Below, in pieces: positions 36,408 to 44,373 of a DNA stretch of 64,000 nt. The notes beneath the pieces were generated by a model that made no database searches, was not told the DNA's origin, and saw only the letters and a list, made by a program, of their open reading frames with translations. The DNA lies in assembly GCF_016702655.1 (NCBI RefSeq), contig NZ_JADJDO010000024.1, positions 1 through 64,000 on the forward strand, read 5' to 3'. The stretch's first letter is position 1; each line of letters opens with the position of its first letter. This DNA comes from Ideonella sp. GTDB taxonomy: Bacteria > Pseudomonadota > Gammaproteobacteria > Burkholderiales > Burkholderiaceae_C. The position numbers and the translations under genes are program-made.

Positions 36408-36782
36408 TCACTGCACGATGCGGGCAAAGCTCGCATAGTGGTCGCCGGTGAAGAAGCAGGCGTCGGGGGCGGTCGGCTTGAAGCCGCCACAGACGATGCG
36501 CCGGGCGCCGCGATCGTGCGCGCCAGGCGTCTTGACCGTGTACTCCCGGTAGTAACCCTTGGTTTCTTGCGGCAGCAGACGTTCGCGATTGCCGAACACC
36601 GAGCCATCCTTGCTGTACGGAAACGGCCCGCCGACGCGGATCAGGGCGTCGGTGGTCTGCGCTTCGCGCGGCAACTCGGCCAAGGCGACGGAGCCGGTCG
36701 CGGGCAGCGCATCCTTGGCCAAGGCGCCGACCGGAGTCAGCAAGCCTCCCACGACCGACAAAGCGAGCGCCAACTTGCGCAT
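36408..36782 (-). CDS. Secreted guanyl-specific ribonuclease (barnase/RNase Sa superfamily)
   Basis: 124 residues. A Sec signal peptide (MRKLALALSVVGGLLTPVGA, then LAKDA) leads into a small microbial-ribonuclease domain. The substrate-side segment is GGPFPYSKDGSVFGNRERLL. The catalytic Glu is in YYREYTVKTPGAHDRG, the Arg in GARRIVCGG and the His in FFTGDHYASFARIVQ. This is the Glu-Arg-His set of the RNase T1/Sa/barnase superfamily. Three Cys (one in VCGG and one in DACFF within the mature protein) may form a disulfide. It is exported to the periplasm or medium. The next gene encodes its barstar-type inhibitor. Such pairs may act in competition between cells or in phosphate and nucleotide scavenging. 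Confidence 0.88.
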   Translation of the reverse strand: MRKLALALSVVGGLLTPVGALAKDALPATGSVALAELPREAQTTDALIRVGGPFPYSKDGSVFGNRERLLPQETKGYYREYTVKTPGAHDRGARRIVCGGFKPTAPDACFFTGDHYASFARIVQ

Positions 36783-36907
36783 TGCTTGCCCCGCAAGCGG
36801 TCGTTCGGAGAGAAACACGGGTTTCCCCTGCATTCTGAAACCCGAATGGTACAGAAAACGGGCGAAAACCTCAAGCCTCTGCCCAAGAAACGGGCAATTG
36901 CGCAAGA

Positions 36908-36935
36908 TCTACAGTGTGCGCTCACTTTCTGTAGA
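36908..36935. promoter_or_regulatory. Palindrome upstream of the ribonuclease operon, candidate operator
   Basis: TCTACAG (36908-36914) and CTGTAGA (36929-36935) form a perfect seven-base inverted repeat spaced by 14 bases, in a patch of lower GC between the ribonuclease gene (reads left) and maeB (ends here). A TAGAAT box overlaps the right arm on the plus strand, although no plus-strand gene follows. A regulator-binding site for the nuclease operon is possible but unproven. Confidence 0.4.
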
Positions 36936-36970
36936 ATCCCTAACACAAGGGAGGTCGGCACTTGCGACCC

Positions 36971-36996
36971 CGCGCCGGAATTCACAATCCGGCGCG
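36971..36996. terminator. Hairpin downstream of maeB
   Basis: CGCGCCGGA (36971-36979) and TCCGGCGCG (36988-36996) form a perfect nine-base-pair stem with an eight-base AT-rich loop, 60 bases past the maeB stop on the minus strand. It has no T-run, so it may be a Rho-dependent end or a 3' stabiliser. Confidence 0.5.
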
Positions 36997-37055
36997 CACC
37001 ACCGCGCGGCGCGGCCGCCAGGAACGGGCATAGGACACGCCCAGGAATCGCCGGT

Positions 37056-39350
37056 TCAGCGTGCCGCGTTGGCGTCGACGACCGTCAGCGCAGTCATGTT
37101 GATGATGCGCCGCACCGTCGCCGACGGGGTCAGGATATGCACCGGCTTGGCCGCACCGAGCAGGATCGGGCCGATCGCGATGCCGCCGCCGGCGGTCGTC
37201 TTGAGCAGGTTGTAGGCGATGTTGGCGGCGTCGATGTTGGGCAGCACGAGCAGGTTGGCCTCGCCGCTGAGCGGGCTGTCGGGCATCAGGCCGGCGCGGT
37301 AAGCCGGGTCGAGCGCGGTGTCGCCGTGCATCTCGCCGTCGACCTGCAGCCACGGCGCCTGTCGCTGCAGCAGCGCCAGCGTCGCGCGCATCTTGACCGC
37401 CGACGGCTGGTTGCTGGAGCCGAAGTTGGAGTGCGACAGCAGCGCCGCGCGCGGCTCGACGCCGAAGCGCATCATCTCCTCGGCGGCCAGGACGGTGATC
37501 TCGGCCAGTTGTTCGGCGGTCGGGTCGTAGTTGACGTGGGTGTCGACGAGGTTGACCTGGCGGCCCGGCAGGATCAGCCCGTTCATGCAGGCATAGGTCT
37601 TCACGCCCTCGCGCAGGCCGATCACCTGATCGATGTACTGCAGGTGCAGCGCGGTGCCACCCCAGGTGCCGCACAGCATGCCGTCGACCTCGCCGTCGTG
37701 CAGCATCAACGCTGCGATCAGCGTCAGGCGGCGCCGCACCTCGATCTTGGCGAGTTGCTCGGTCACGCCCTTGCGCGCCGTCAGGCGGTGATAAGTCTGC
37801 CAGTAGCCGCGGTAGCGGCGGTCGTTCTCGGTGTTGACGACGTCGTAGTCGGCATCGGCCTGCAGCCGCAGGCCGAACTTGCGGCAACGCTCGGAGATCA
37901 CCTCCGGCCGGCCGATCAGCGTCGGCCTTGCCAGGCCTTCGTCGACCACGACCTGGACCGCGCGCAGCACCCGCTCCTCCTCGCCCTCGGCATAGGCGAT
38001 GCGCTTGCGCAGCGCGCGCTTGGCCAGGCCGAAAATCGGCTTCATCGTCGTTCCCGACGCGTAGACGAAAGTCTGCAGCCGGGCGCGGTAGGCGTCGAGG
38101 TCGGCAATCGGCCGCGAAGCGACGCCGGAAGCCGCTGCGGCCTGGGCCACCGCCGGGGCGATTCTCATCATCAGCCGCGGGTCGAAGGGTTTGGGGATCA
38201 GGTACTCGGGGCCGAAGCTGAGCGCGGCGCCGGAGTAAGCCGCGGCGACGACTTCGCTCGCCTCGGCCTGCGCCAGCTCGGCCATCGCATGCACCGCGGC
38301 GATCTCCATCTCGGTCGTGATCGTCGTCGCCCCCGAATCGAGCGCGCCACGGAAGATGTACGGGAAGCACAGGACGTTGTTGACCTGGTTCGGGTAGTCG
38401 GTTCGCCCGGTGGCGATGATCGCGTCGCTGCGCACTGCCTGCACGGCCTCGGGCATGATCTCCGGCGTCGGGTTGGCGAGCGCGAAGATCACCGGCCCGG
38501 GCGCCATGGCCGCGACCATCTCGGGCTTGACGACGCCGCCCGCCGACAGGCCGAGCAAGATGTCGGCGCCGACCAGCGCCTCGGCCAGGGTGCGCTGCGA
38601 TGTCTTCTGCGCGAACACGACCTTGTCGTCGTCCATCAGCTCGGTGCGGCCCTCGTAGACCACGCCGGCAAGGTCGGTGACCCAGATGTTGCTGCGCGGG
38701 ATGCCGAGCTTGACGAGCAGCCCGAGGCAGGCCAGCGCCGCCGCACCGGCGCCGGAGGTGACGAGCTTGACCGTGCCGATGTCCTTGCCGGTCACCTTGA
38801 GCGCATTGAGCACCGCGGCACCGACGACGATCGCGGTGCCGTGCTGGTCGTCGTGGAAGACCGGGATCTTCATGCGCTGGCGCAGCGCGCGCTCGACGTA
38901 GAAGCAGTCAGGCGCCTTGATGTCCTCGAGGTTGATGCCGCCGAAGGTCGGCTCGAGCGCGGCGATGACGTCGACGAGCTTGTCGAGGTCGTTCTCCGCG
39001 ATCTCGATGTCGAACACGTCGATGCCGGCGAACTTCTTGAACAGCACCGCCTTGCCCTCCATCACCGGCTTGGCAGCCAGCGGCCCGATGTTGCCGAGGC
39101 CCAGCACCGCGGTGCCATTGGTGACCACCGCGACCAGGTTGCCGCGCGAGGTGTAGCGAAATGCCGTGGCCGGGTCGGCTGCGATCTCCTCGCACGCCGC
39201 CGCGACGCCGGGCGAATAGGCCAGCGCCAGGTCGCGCTGGTTGACGAGCTGCTTGGTCGCGCTGATCGCGATCTTGCCCGGGGTCGGAAACTCGTGGTAC
39301 TCGAGCGCGGCCTGGCGCAGCTCGGCGCGTTGTTGTTCGCTGTTGGGCAT
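37056..39350 (-). CDS. maeB: NADP-dependent malic enzyme fused to phosphotransacetylase-like domain
   Basis: 764 residues, intact. MaeB decarboxylates malate to pyruvate with NADP. The N-terminal malic domain holds the catalytic Tyr in LALAYSPGVAAACEEIAADP and the Lys in AKPVMEGKAVLFKKFAGIDV; metal ligands lie in DVFDIEIAENDLDKL and PVFHDDQHGTAIVVGAAVLN. The dinucleotide fold follows (VKLVTSGAGAAALACLGLLV). Residues about 430-764 are a phosphate-acetyltransferase-like domain (RIAYAEGEEERVLRAVQVVV to AKPVHILTPSATVRRIINMT). That domain is regulatory in known enzymes and senses acetyl-CoA. The ATG at 39350 is preceded by a short leader. It faces the sensor kinase gene divergently. Confidence 0.95.
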   Translation of the reverse strand: MPNSEQQRAELRQAALEYHEFPTPGKIAISATKQLVNQRDLALAYSPGVAAACEEIAADPATAFRYTSRGNLVAVVTNGTAVLGLGNIGPLAAKPVMEGKAVLFKKFAGIDVFDIEIAENDLDKLVDVIAALEPTFGGINLEDIKAPDCFYVERALRQRMKIPVFHDDQHGTAIVVGAAVLNALKVTGKDIGTVKLVTSGAGAAALACLGLLVKLGIPRSNIWVTDLAGVVYEGRTELMDDDKVVFAQKTSQRTLAEALVGADILLGLSAGGVVKPEMVAAMAPGPVIFALANPTPEIMPEAVQAVRSDAIIATGRTDYPNQVNNVLCFPYIFRGALDSGATTITTEMEIAAVHAMAELAQAEASEVVAAAYSGAALSFGPEYLIPKPFDPRLMMRIAPAVAQAAAASGVASRPIADLDAYRARLQTFVYASGTTMKPIFGLAKRALRKRIAYAEGEEERVLRAVQVVVDEGLARPTLIGRPEVISERCRKFGLRLQADADYDVVNTENDRRYRGYWQTYHRLTARKGVTEQLAKIEVRRRLTLIAALMLHDGEVDGMLCGTWGGTALHLQYIDQVIGLREGVKTYACMNGLILPGRQVNLVDTHVNYDPTAEQLAEITVLAAEEMMRFGVEPRAALLSHSNFGSSNQPSAVKMRATLALLQRQAPWLQVDGEMHGDTALDPAYRAGLMPDSPLSGEANLLVLPNIDAANIAYNLLKTTAGGGIAIGPILLGAAKPVHILTPSATVRRIINMTALTVVDANAAR

Positions 39351-39496
39351 GATGGCGGTGCACTCCCGGGGTGTGTGCGCGGATTGTAGGAATTGCGTCC
39401 GCAACGGTGAGGGTAGTCTGACGCAAAGGTGCCGGCAGCGGATCCGCGGAACTGCGTAGACGGCGCCGGCGCCGGGCACCGATACTGCGCTCGACG

Positions 39497-41551
39497 ATGA
39501 GGCCCTCCGCGCTGCCCGCCCCGCCCGATGCCCGCGCGCCGCGCCGCTGGCGCCGGCCGCTGCTGTGGGGTGCGCTCGTCGTGCTGCTCGTCGTGGCGCA
39601 GACGCTGCTCGTCGCATTGACGCTGGAGTACGAATCGGCGCGCGCCCAGGATCGCGTCGACGAGGCGGCTGCCGAGGCCGCAGGCGAGGTGCGCCAGGCC
39701 ATGGCGCGCAACCTGCAGCGCCTGCAGTCGCTGCTCTGGAACGATCCCTCGCCGCCGCAATGGCGCGCCGACGCCGCCGATCTGCTGCGCCGGCACGGCG
39801 AACTGTTGCGGATCGAGATGCGCGACCCGCGCCTGAACGTCATCGACGCGATCGACACGCCCTACGGCCCGCCGCCTTTTCGGCAGATCGCGCGCGACGA
39901 CCTCGACATCGAGACCGAGCTCGCCTGCGCCGCCGCTCAGCGCCAGGGCAGCCCCTGGTACTCGCGCAGCTATTTCGTTCCGCTCGCCGATGGCCTGGGC
40001 AGCGAGGTGGTCGACATCTGCATGCCGGTGCTGCGTGGCGGGCGGCTGATCGGCCAGATGACCGCGACCGTGGCCCTCTCGCGCCTGCTCGAAGAGGCCG
40101 TGAGCCCGGAGGTTGCGCGCCACCACGCGCTCGCCTTCGTCGAGGGCGACGGCGCCAGGCTGGCCCGCGCCGGCCAGCCGCGCGGTGCAGGCGTGTTCAC
40201 TTCCGCGCGCGTGGTCGAGTTGCCCGGCATCGTGCTGCAGTTGCGGCTGGACAGCGATGCGACGCGCCCGCGCCTGATCCCCAACCTCGCCACCGCGCTC
40301 GTGCTCGGCCTCTCGCTTGCGCTGGCGGCGGTGGTGACGCTGCTCGCGCGCGACGTGCGCCGCCGCGCGCGTGCCGAGGCCGCCGTCGCCGAGGCGCTCG
40401 CGTTTCGGACCGCGATGGAAGACTCGCTCGTGACCGGGTTGCGCGCGCGCGACCTGCAGGGCCGCATCACCTACGTCAACCCGGCCTTCTGCGAACTGGT
40501 CGGCTTCTCGGCCGAGGAGTTGCTGCGCGCCGGCGCCGCGCCGCCGTACTGGCCGCCCGACAAGGCGGCCGAGTATGCCGAGCGCCAGGCACTGCGGCTG
40601 GCGCCAAGCCCGCACGCGCGCGAGTCGTCGCGCCAGGGCTTCGAGACCGAGTTCATGCGCCGCAACGGCGAGCGCTTTCCAGTGCTGATCTTCGAGGCCC
40701 CGCTCGTCGACGGCCGCGGAGAACACACCGGCTGGATGAGTGCCGTGCTCGACCTCACCGCGCAGCACCGGGCCGAGGAGCTTGCGCGCCAGCAGCAGGA
40801 AAAGCTCCAAGCCACGGCGCGCCTGGCGACGATGGGCGAGATGGCGTCGCTGCTGAGCCACGAGCTGAACCAGCCGCTGGCGGCGATCGCAAGCTATGCC
40901 GCAGGGTCGCTCAACCTGCTCCAGGAACCTGCCGGCGGCACGGCGCCGGCGCCCTCGACGCAGGCGATGGTGCACGACGCGATACAACGCATCGCCGAGC
41001 AGGCCGATCGCGCGGGGCGCGTGATCCGCAGCGTGCACGACTTCGTGCGCCGGCGCGAGCGCGCGCGCGATGCGGTACCGGCCGACGAGCTGATCGAGGG
41101 CGTGCTGCCGCTGGTGCGCCTGCAGGCGCGCAAGAGCGGCGCCCAGGTGCGCGTGGCGTGCCCGCAACCGGCGCCGCGCGTCGTCTGCGACCGCACGATG
41201 ATCGAGCAGGTGCTGCTCAACCTGGCCCGCAACGGCCTGCAGGCGATGGACCCTGACACGCCGCTGGCCGGGCGCGAACTTACGATCGCGGTGCGGCCGG
41301 GCGACACGCATCGGGCCACCTTCAGCGTCTGCGACCATGGCCGCGGCGTGCCGGCAGAGGTGGCGCGGCAGCTCTTCACGCCCTTCTTCACGACCCGGCC
41401 CGAGGGCCTGGGCCTGGGCCTGAGCCTGTGCCGCACCGTCGTCGAGCAGCATGGGGGCGCGCTCGAGTTCGAGACGCGTGGCGCGGACGGCACAGGAGAG
41501 ACGGTGACCGAGTTTCGATTTACGCTCCCGCTTGCGCCGGCCCACTCTTGA
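39497..41551 (+). CDS. PAS-containing membrane sensor histidine kinase (FixL/DctB-like)
   Basis: 684 residues. Transmembrane helix 1 (LLWGALVVLLVVAQTLLVAL) and helix 2 (LATALVLGLSLALAAVVTLL, about residues 263-282) bound a periplasmic sensor domain. A PAS domain follows (FRTAMEDSLVTGLRARDLQG, then RITYVNPAFCELVGFSAEEL), then a kinase core with H-box LLSHELNQPLAAIASYAAGS, N-box MIEQVLLNLARNGLQAMDPD, G1 FSVCDHGRGVPAEVARQLFT and G2 TTRPEGLGLGLSLCRTVVEQ. The HELNQPL form of the H-box is typical of kinases paired with FixJ/NarL-like regulators. Its stop overlaps the regulator gene that follows. The ligand is unknown; C4-dicarboxylates or aromatics are typical of relatives. Confidence 0.92.
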   Translation: MRPSALPAPPDARAPRRWRRPLLWGALVVLLVVAQTLLVALTLEYESARAQDRVDEAAAEAAGEVRQAMARNLQRLQSLLWNDPSPPQWRADAADLLRRHGELLRIEMRDPRLNVIDAIDTPYGPPPFRQIARDDLDIETELACAAAQRQGSPWYSRSYFVPLADGLGSEVVDICMPVLRGGRLIGQMTATVALSRLLEEAVSPEVARHHALAFVEGDGARLARAGQPRGAGVFTSARVVELPGIVLQLRLDSDATRPRLIPNLATALVLGLSLALAAVVTLLARDVRRRARAEAAVAEALAFRTAMEDSLVTGLRARDLQGRITYVNPAFCELVGFSAEELLRAGAAPPYWPPDKAAEYAERQALRLAPSPHARESSRQGFETEFMRRNGERFPVLIFEAPLVDGRGEHTGWMSAVLDLTAQHRAEELARQQQEKLQATARLATMGEMASLLSHELNQPLAAIASYAAGSLNLLQEPAGGTAPAPSTQAMVHDAIQRIAEQADRAGRVIRSVHDFVRRRERARDAVPADELIEGVLPLVRLQARKSGAQVRVACPQPAPRVVCDRTMIEQVLLNLARNGLQAMDPDTPLAGRELTIAVRPGDTHRATFSVCDHGRGVPAEVARQLFTPFFTTRPEGLGLGLSLCRTVVEQHGGALEFETRGADGTGETVTEFRFTLPLAPAHS

Positions 41552-41559
41552 CGACGACC

Positions 41560-42228
41560 GTGAACCTCGCACCCGCTCCAGCCCCGACGCTCGGCCTGCC
41601 GATGGTCTATCTCGTCGACGACGAGGCGGTGGTGCGCGACGCGCTCGGCTGGCTGCTGCGCTCGCGGCGCCTGCTCTCCGAGGGCTACCCGAGCGCCGAA
41701 GACTTCCTGGCCATGCTCGACGCCCGCCCGTTGGCGGCGCAGGCCGAATGGCCGCGCGCACCGGGCTGCCTGGTGCTCGACATGCGCATGCCGGGCATGA
41801 GTGGGCTGGCGCTGTTCGAAATCCTGGCCGCACGCGGGCTGTTGCAGACCTTGCCGGTGCTGTTCCTGAGCGGCCACGGCGACGTGCCGACCGCGGTTGC
41901 CGCGGTGCAGCGCGGCGCTTTCGACTTCTTCGAGAAGCCCTTCTCCGACAACGCCCTCGTCGACCGCATCGAGCAGGCGCTGGCGCGCAGCGGCGCGGCG
42001 ATCCTGCAGCGTCGGCGGCGCGCCGAACTCGCGCAGCGCATCGCCGAGCTGACCGTGCGCGAACGCGAGGTGATGGCGCTCGTCGTTGCCGGGCGGCCGA
42101 ACAAGCTGATCGCCGACGCACTCGCGATCAGCGTGCGCACGATCGAGGTCCACCGCGCGCGGCTGTTCGAGAAGATGGGCGTGCACTCAGCCGTCGAATT
42201 GGCCAACCTGCTGCGCGAAAGCGGCTGA
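41560..42228 (+). CDS. FixJ/LuxR-type response regulator
   Basis: 222 residues from the GTG at 41560; a TTG at 41548 that overlaps the kinase stop (TTGA) adds four residues. The receiver shows the acidic pair in MVYLVDDEAVVRDALGWLLR, the phospho-acceptor Asp in GCLVLDMRMPGMSGLALFEI, Ser in VLFLSGHGDVPTAVAAVQRG and Lys in DFFEKPFSDNALVD. The C-terminal LuxR helix-turn-helix is LTVREREVMALVVAGRPNKL and IADALAISVRTIEVHRARLF, then EKMGVHSAVELANLL. It is the DNA-binding partner of the preceding kinase. No obvious target lies between it and thiL, only 69 bases downstream. Confidence 0.92.
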   Translation: MNLAPAPAPTLGLPMVYLVDDEAVVRDALGWLLRSRRLLSEGYPSAEDFLAMLDARPLAAQAEWPRAPGCLVLDMRMPGMSGLALFEILAARGLLQTLPVLFLSGHGDVPTAVAAVQRGAFDFFEKPFSDNALVDRIEQALARSGAAILQRRRRAELAQRIAELTVREREVMALVVAGRPNKLIADALAISVRTIEVHRARLFEKMGVHSAVELANLLRESG

Positions 42229-42297
42229 GACGCGTGCCGTAGCTCCCCGCGCCTGCGCCGGCCTCGTTCCCGCACCGCCCTGGCCGACAATCGGGGC

Positions 42298-43260
42298 ATG
42301 TCGCTGGGCGAATTCGACCTCATCGCGCACTGGTTCACGCGCCCGGTGCGCCGCGCCGCGCTCGGTGTCGGCGACGACTGCGCGCTGCTCGCGCTCGCGC
42401 CCGGCATGCAGCTCGCGACGAGCTGCGACATGCTCGTCGAAGGGCGCCATTTCCTGTCCAGCGTTGCGCCGCGGCATCTCGGGCACAAGGCGCTCGCAGT
42501 CAACCTGAGCGACCTCGCCGCCTGCGGCGCCCGGCCGCTCGCGTTCATGCTCGCACTCGCACTGCCGCGCGTCGACGAGGCCTGGCTCGACGGCTTCGCG
42601 CAGGGCCTGTTCGCGCTCGCCGACGCGCACGGCTGCGAGCTGATCGGCGGCGATACGACCCAGGGTCCGCTCAATATCTGCATCACGGTCTATGGCGAGG
42701 TGCCGGCCAGCGAGGCGCTGTTGCGTTCGGGCGCACGCCCAGGCGACGATCTCTATGTGAGCGGCGCCCTCGGCGATGCGAGGCTCGCGCTGGAAGCGTT
42801 TCGCGGCACCGTCGCGCTGCCCGGCGAGGCCTTCGGCGAGGTGCGCACGGCAATGGAGCAGCCTCAGCCGCGCGTGGCGCTCGGGATGGCGCTGCGCGGC
42901 ATCGCGACGAGCGCGATCGACCTCTCCGACGGCCTGCTCGGCGACCTCGGCCATGTGCTGCGCCGCTCCGGCGTCGGCGCTCGCGTCGAGGCCGACGCGG
43001 TGCCGCGCAGCGCGGCACTCGCCGCCCAGCCGCTGGCGGTGCAGCGCGAGTGCACCCTCGCCGGCGGCGACGACTACGAACTGCTCTTCACCACGCCGCC
43101 TGCGCTGGCCGGCGCGGTGCGCCGGGCAGCGGCACAGGCCGGCGTCGCGGTCGCGCACATCGGCGCCATCACCGACGCCGCGTCGGGCCTGCAGGTCGTG
43201 GGCGCAGACGGCCATCCGCTCGCGCAGGCCTTTGCGAGCTTCGACCACTTCCGGGCCTGA
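42298..43260 (+). CDS. thiL: Thiamine-monophosphate kinase
   Basis: 320 residues. ThiL phosphorylates thiamine phosphate to the active cofactor thiamine diphosphate. Marks: GEFDLIAHWFTRPVRR at the N-terminus, GVGDDCALLALAPGMQLATS, SCDMLVEGRHFLSSVAPRHL, the metal-binding NLSDLAACGARPLAFMLALA, and GGDTTQGPLNICITVYGEVP. The C-terminal domain of this AIR-synthase-like fold has AIDLSDGLLGDLGHVLRRSG and CTLAGGDDYELLFTTPP. Eight bases separate it from pgpA, the arrangement common to many proteobacteria, and the downstream genes overlap, indicating one operon from thiL to the hydroxyacid dehydrogenase. There is no TPP riboswitch in the 69-base spacer upstream. Confidence 0.95.
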   Translation: MSLGEFDLIAHWFTRPVRRAALGVGDDCALLALAPGMQLATSCDMLVEGRHFLSSVAPRHLGHKALAVNLSDLAACGARPLAFMLALALPRVDEAWLDGFAQGLFALADAHGCELIGGDTTQGPLNICITVYGEVPASEALLRSGARPGDDLYVSGALGDARLALEAFRGTVALPGEAFGEVRTAMEQPQPRVALGMALRGIATSAIDLSDGLLGDLGHVLRRSGVGARVEADAVPRSAALAAQPLAVQRECTLAGGDDYELLFTTPPALAGAVRRAAAQAGVAVAHIGAITDAASGLQVVGADGHPLAQAFASFDHFRA

Positions 43261-43267
43261 GCAACGG

Positions 43268-43825
43268 ATGTCCACGACCGTGTTGCCCGTTGCGCCGCGC
43301 CGCGCCACCTGGGCCTTCACCTTCGGCCATCCGCTGCACGCGATCGCGCTCGGTCTCGGCAGCGGCCTCGCGCCGCGCGCGCCGGGCACGGCCGGCACGC
43401 TCGCCGCGTGGGCCTCCTTCGTCGCCCTGCAACCCTGGATGGCATCGCCCTGGCATTGGGCGGCGCTGATCGCGGCCGGCTTCGCGATCGGCTGCTGGGC
43501 CAGCACCGTCAGCGCACGCGACCTCGCCCTCGCCGACCCGGGCTGCATCGTCTGCGACGAGGTGATCGCGTTCTGGCTCGTGCTCTGGTTCGTGATGCCG
43601 GCCGGCTGGCTCGCGCAAGGTATCGCCTTCGCGCTTTTTCGCTTCTTCGATGCCGTCAAGCCCGGCCCGGTGGCCTGGGCCGACACGCTGTTCAAGCCAC
43701 GCCGCGGCGCCGACGGCGCGCCACGCATCGGGCTCGCGCAGGGCTTCGGCATCATGTTCGACGATCTGGTGGCGGCCTTGTGCACGCTGCTCGTGATCGC
43801 GCTGTGGCGGATTGCGTTCGCATGA
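43268..43825 (+). CDS. pgpA: Phosphatidylglycerophosphatase A
   Basis: 185 residues. PgpA removes the terminal phosphate of phosphatidylglycerophosphate to give phosphatidylglycerol at the inner membrane. Marks include AFTFGHPLHAIALGLGSGLA, PRAPGTAGTLAAWASFVALQ (conserved P-GT-GTL motif), DPGCIVCDEVIAFWLVLWFV (the catalytic DE region) and ALFRFFDAVKPGPVAWADTL. Four hydrophobic segments are visible, the last near the C-terminus (FDDLVAALCTLLVIALWRIA). Its stop codon overlaps the ATG of the next gene (ATGA). Confidence 0.94.
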   Translation: MSTTVLPVAPRRATWAFTFGHPLHAIALGLGSGLAPRAPGTAGTLAAWASFVALQPWMASPWHWAALIAAGFAIGCWASTVSARDLALADPGCIVCDEVIAFWLVLWFVMPAGWLAQGIAFALFRFFDAVKPGPVAWADTLFKPRRGADGAPRIGLAQGFGIMFDDLVAALCTLLVIALWRIAFA

Positions 43826-44373
43826 GCCCGCCGGGCCGCCCCAAGGGCGAATACCGGAAGGCGGTGCCTGAAGGTGCATTCGTGAGCGCGGCCAGCGATG
43901 CCGAAGTCGCCGTGCTCGGCGACGCGCTTCGTGCGCGCGGCTGGAAGCTCGCGACGGCCGAGTCGTGCACCGGCGGCTTGATCGCCGCCGCCTGTACCGC
44001 GGTTGCCGGCTCGAGCGACTGGTTCGAGCGCGGCTTCGTGAGCTACAGCAACCAGGCCAAGACCGAGCTGCTGGGCGTGCCGGCGGCCTTGATCGCCGCC
44101 CACGGCGCGGTGAGCGCCGAGGTTGCCTGCGCAATGGCCACGGGCGCGCTCGCGCATTCGCACGCCGAGCTCGCCGTCGCCGTGACCGGCATCGCCGGGC
44201 CGGGCGGCGCGACGCCCGGCAAGCCGGTAGGCACGGTCTGGCTCGCGCTGGCAAGCGCGGGGCGGCGCGCGCAGGCGGAGCTTCTGCAATTCGAGGGCGA
44301 TCGCCAGGCCGTGCGTGAGCAGACCGTGCGCCATGCGCTGGTGCGGCTGCGGCAGTGGGCGGCCGAGGGATGA
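43822..44373 (+). CDS. pncC: Nicotinamide-nucleotide amidase (CinA C-terminal domain type)
   Basis: 183 residues from the ATG at 43822, or 163 from the GTG at 43882. PncC hydrolyses NMN to nicotinate mononucleotide in pyridine-nucleotide recycling. The domain shows GWKLATAESCTGGLIAAACT (catalytic Ser and Thr), WFERGFVSYSNQAKTELLGV, AHGAVSAEVACAMATGALAH and ELAVAVTGIAGPGGATPGKP. The first 20 residues (MSPPGRPKGEYRKAVPEGAF) do not belong to the domain. They resemble translated extragenic repeat sequence seen at the N-termini of unrelated proteins in Burkholderiales, so the GTG may be the original start. The stop overlaps the next gene's ATG. Confidence 0.93.
   Translation: MSPPGRPKGEYRKAVPEGAFVSAASDAEVAVLGDALRARGWKLATAESCTGGLIAAACTAVAGSSDWFERGFVSYSNQAKTELLGVPAALIAAHGAVSAEVACAMATGALAHSHAELAVAVTGIAGPGGATPGKPVGTVWLALASAGRRAQAELLQFEGDRQAVREQTVRHALVRLRQWAAEG

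Noticed and set aside
36327..39389. A 1,020-codon open frame on the plus strand opposite maeB
   Set aside because: It is antisense to an intact, motif-complete maeB, rich in Arg, His and Gly with no domain, as expected of a shadow frame in GC-rich DNA.
39062..42121. A 1,019-codon open frame on the minus strand
   Set aside because: It runs through the sensor kinase and regulator genes in the opposite direction and has the Arg/Ala-rich composition of a shadow frame.
42229..42297. TPP riboswitch before thiL
   Set aside because: The spacer is only 69 bases and shows no THI-box motif.
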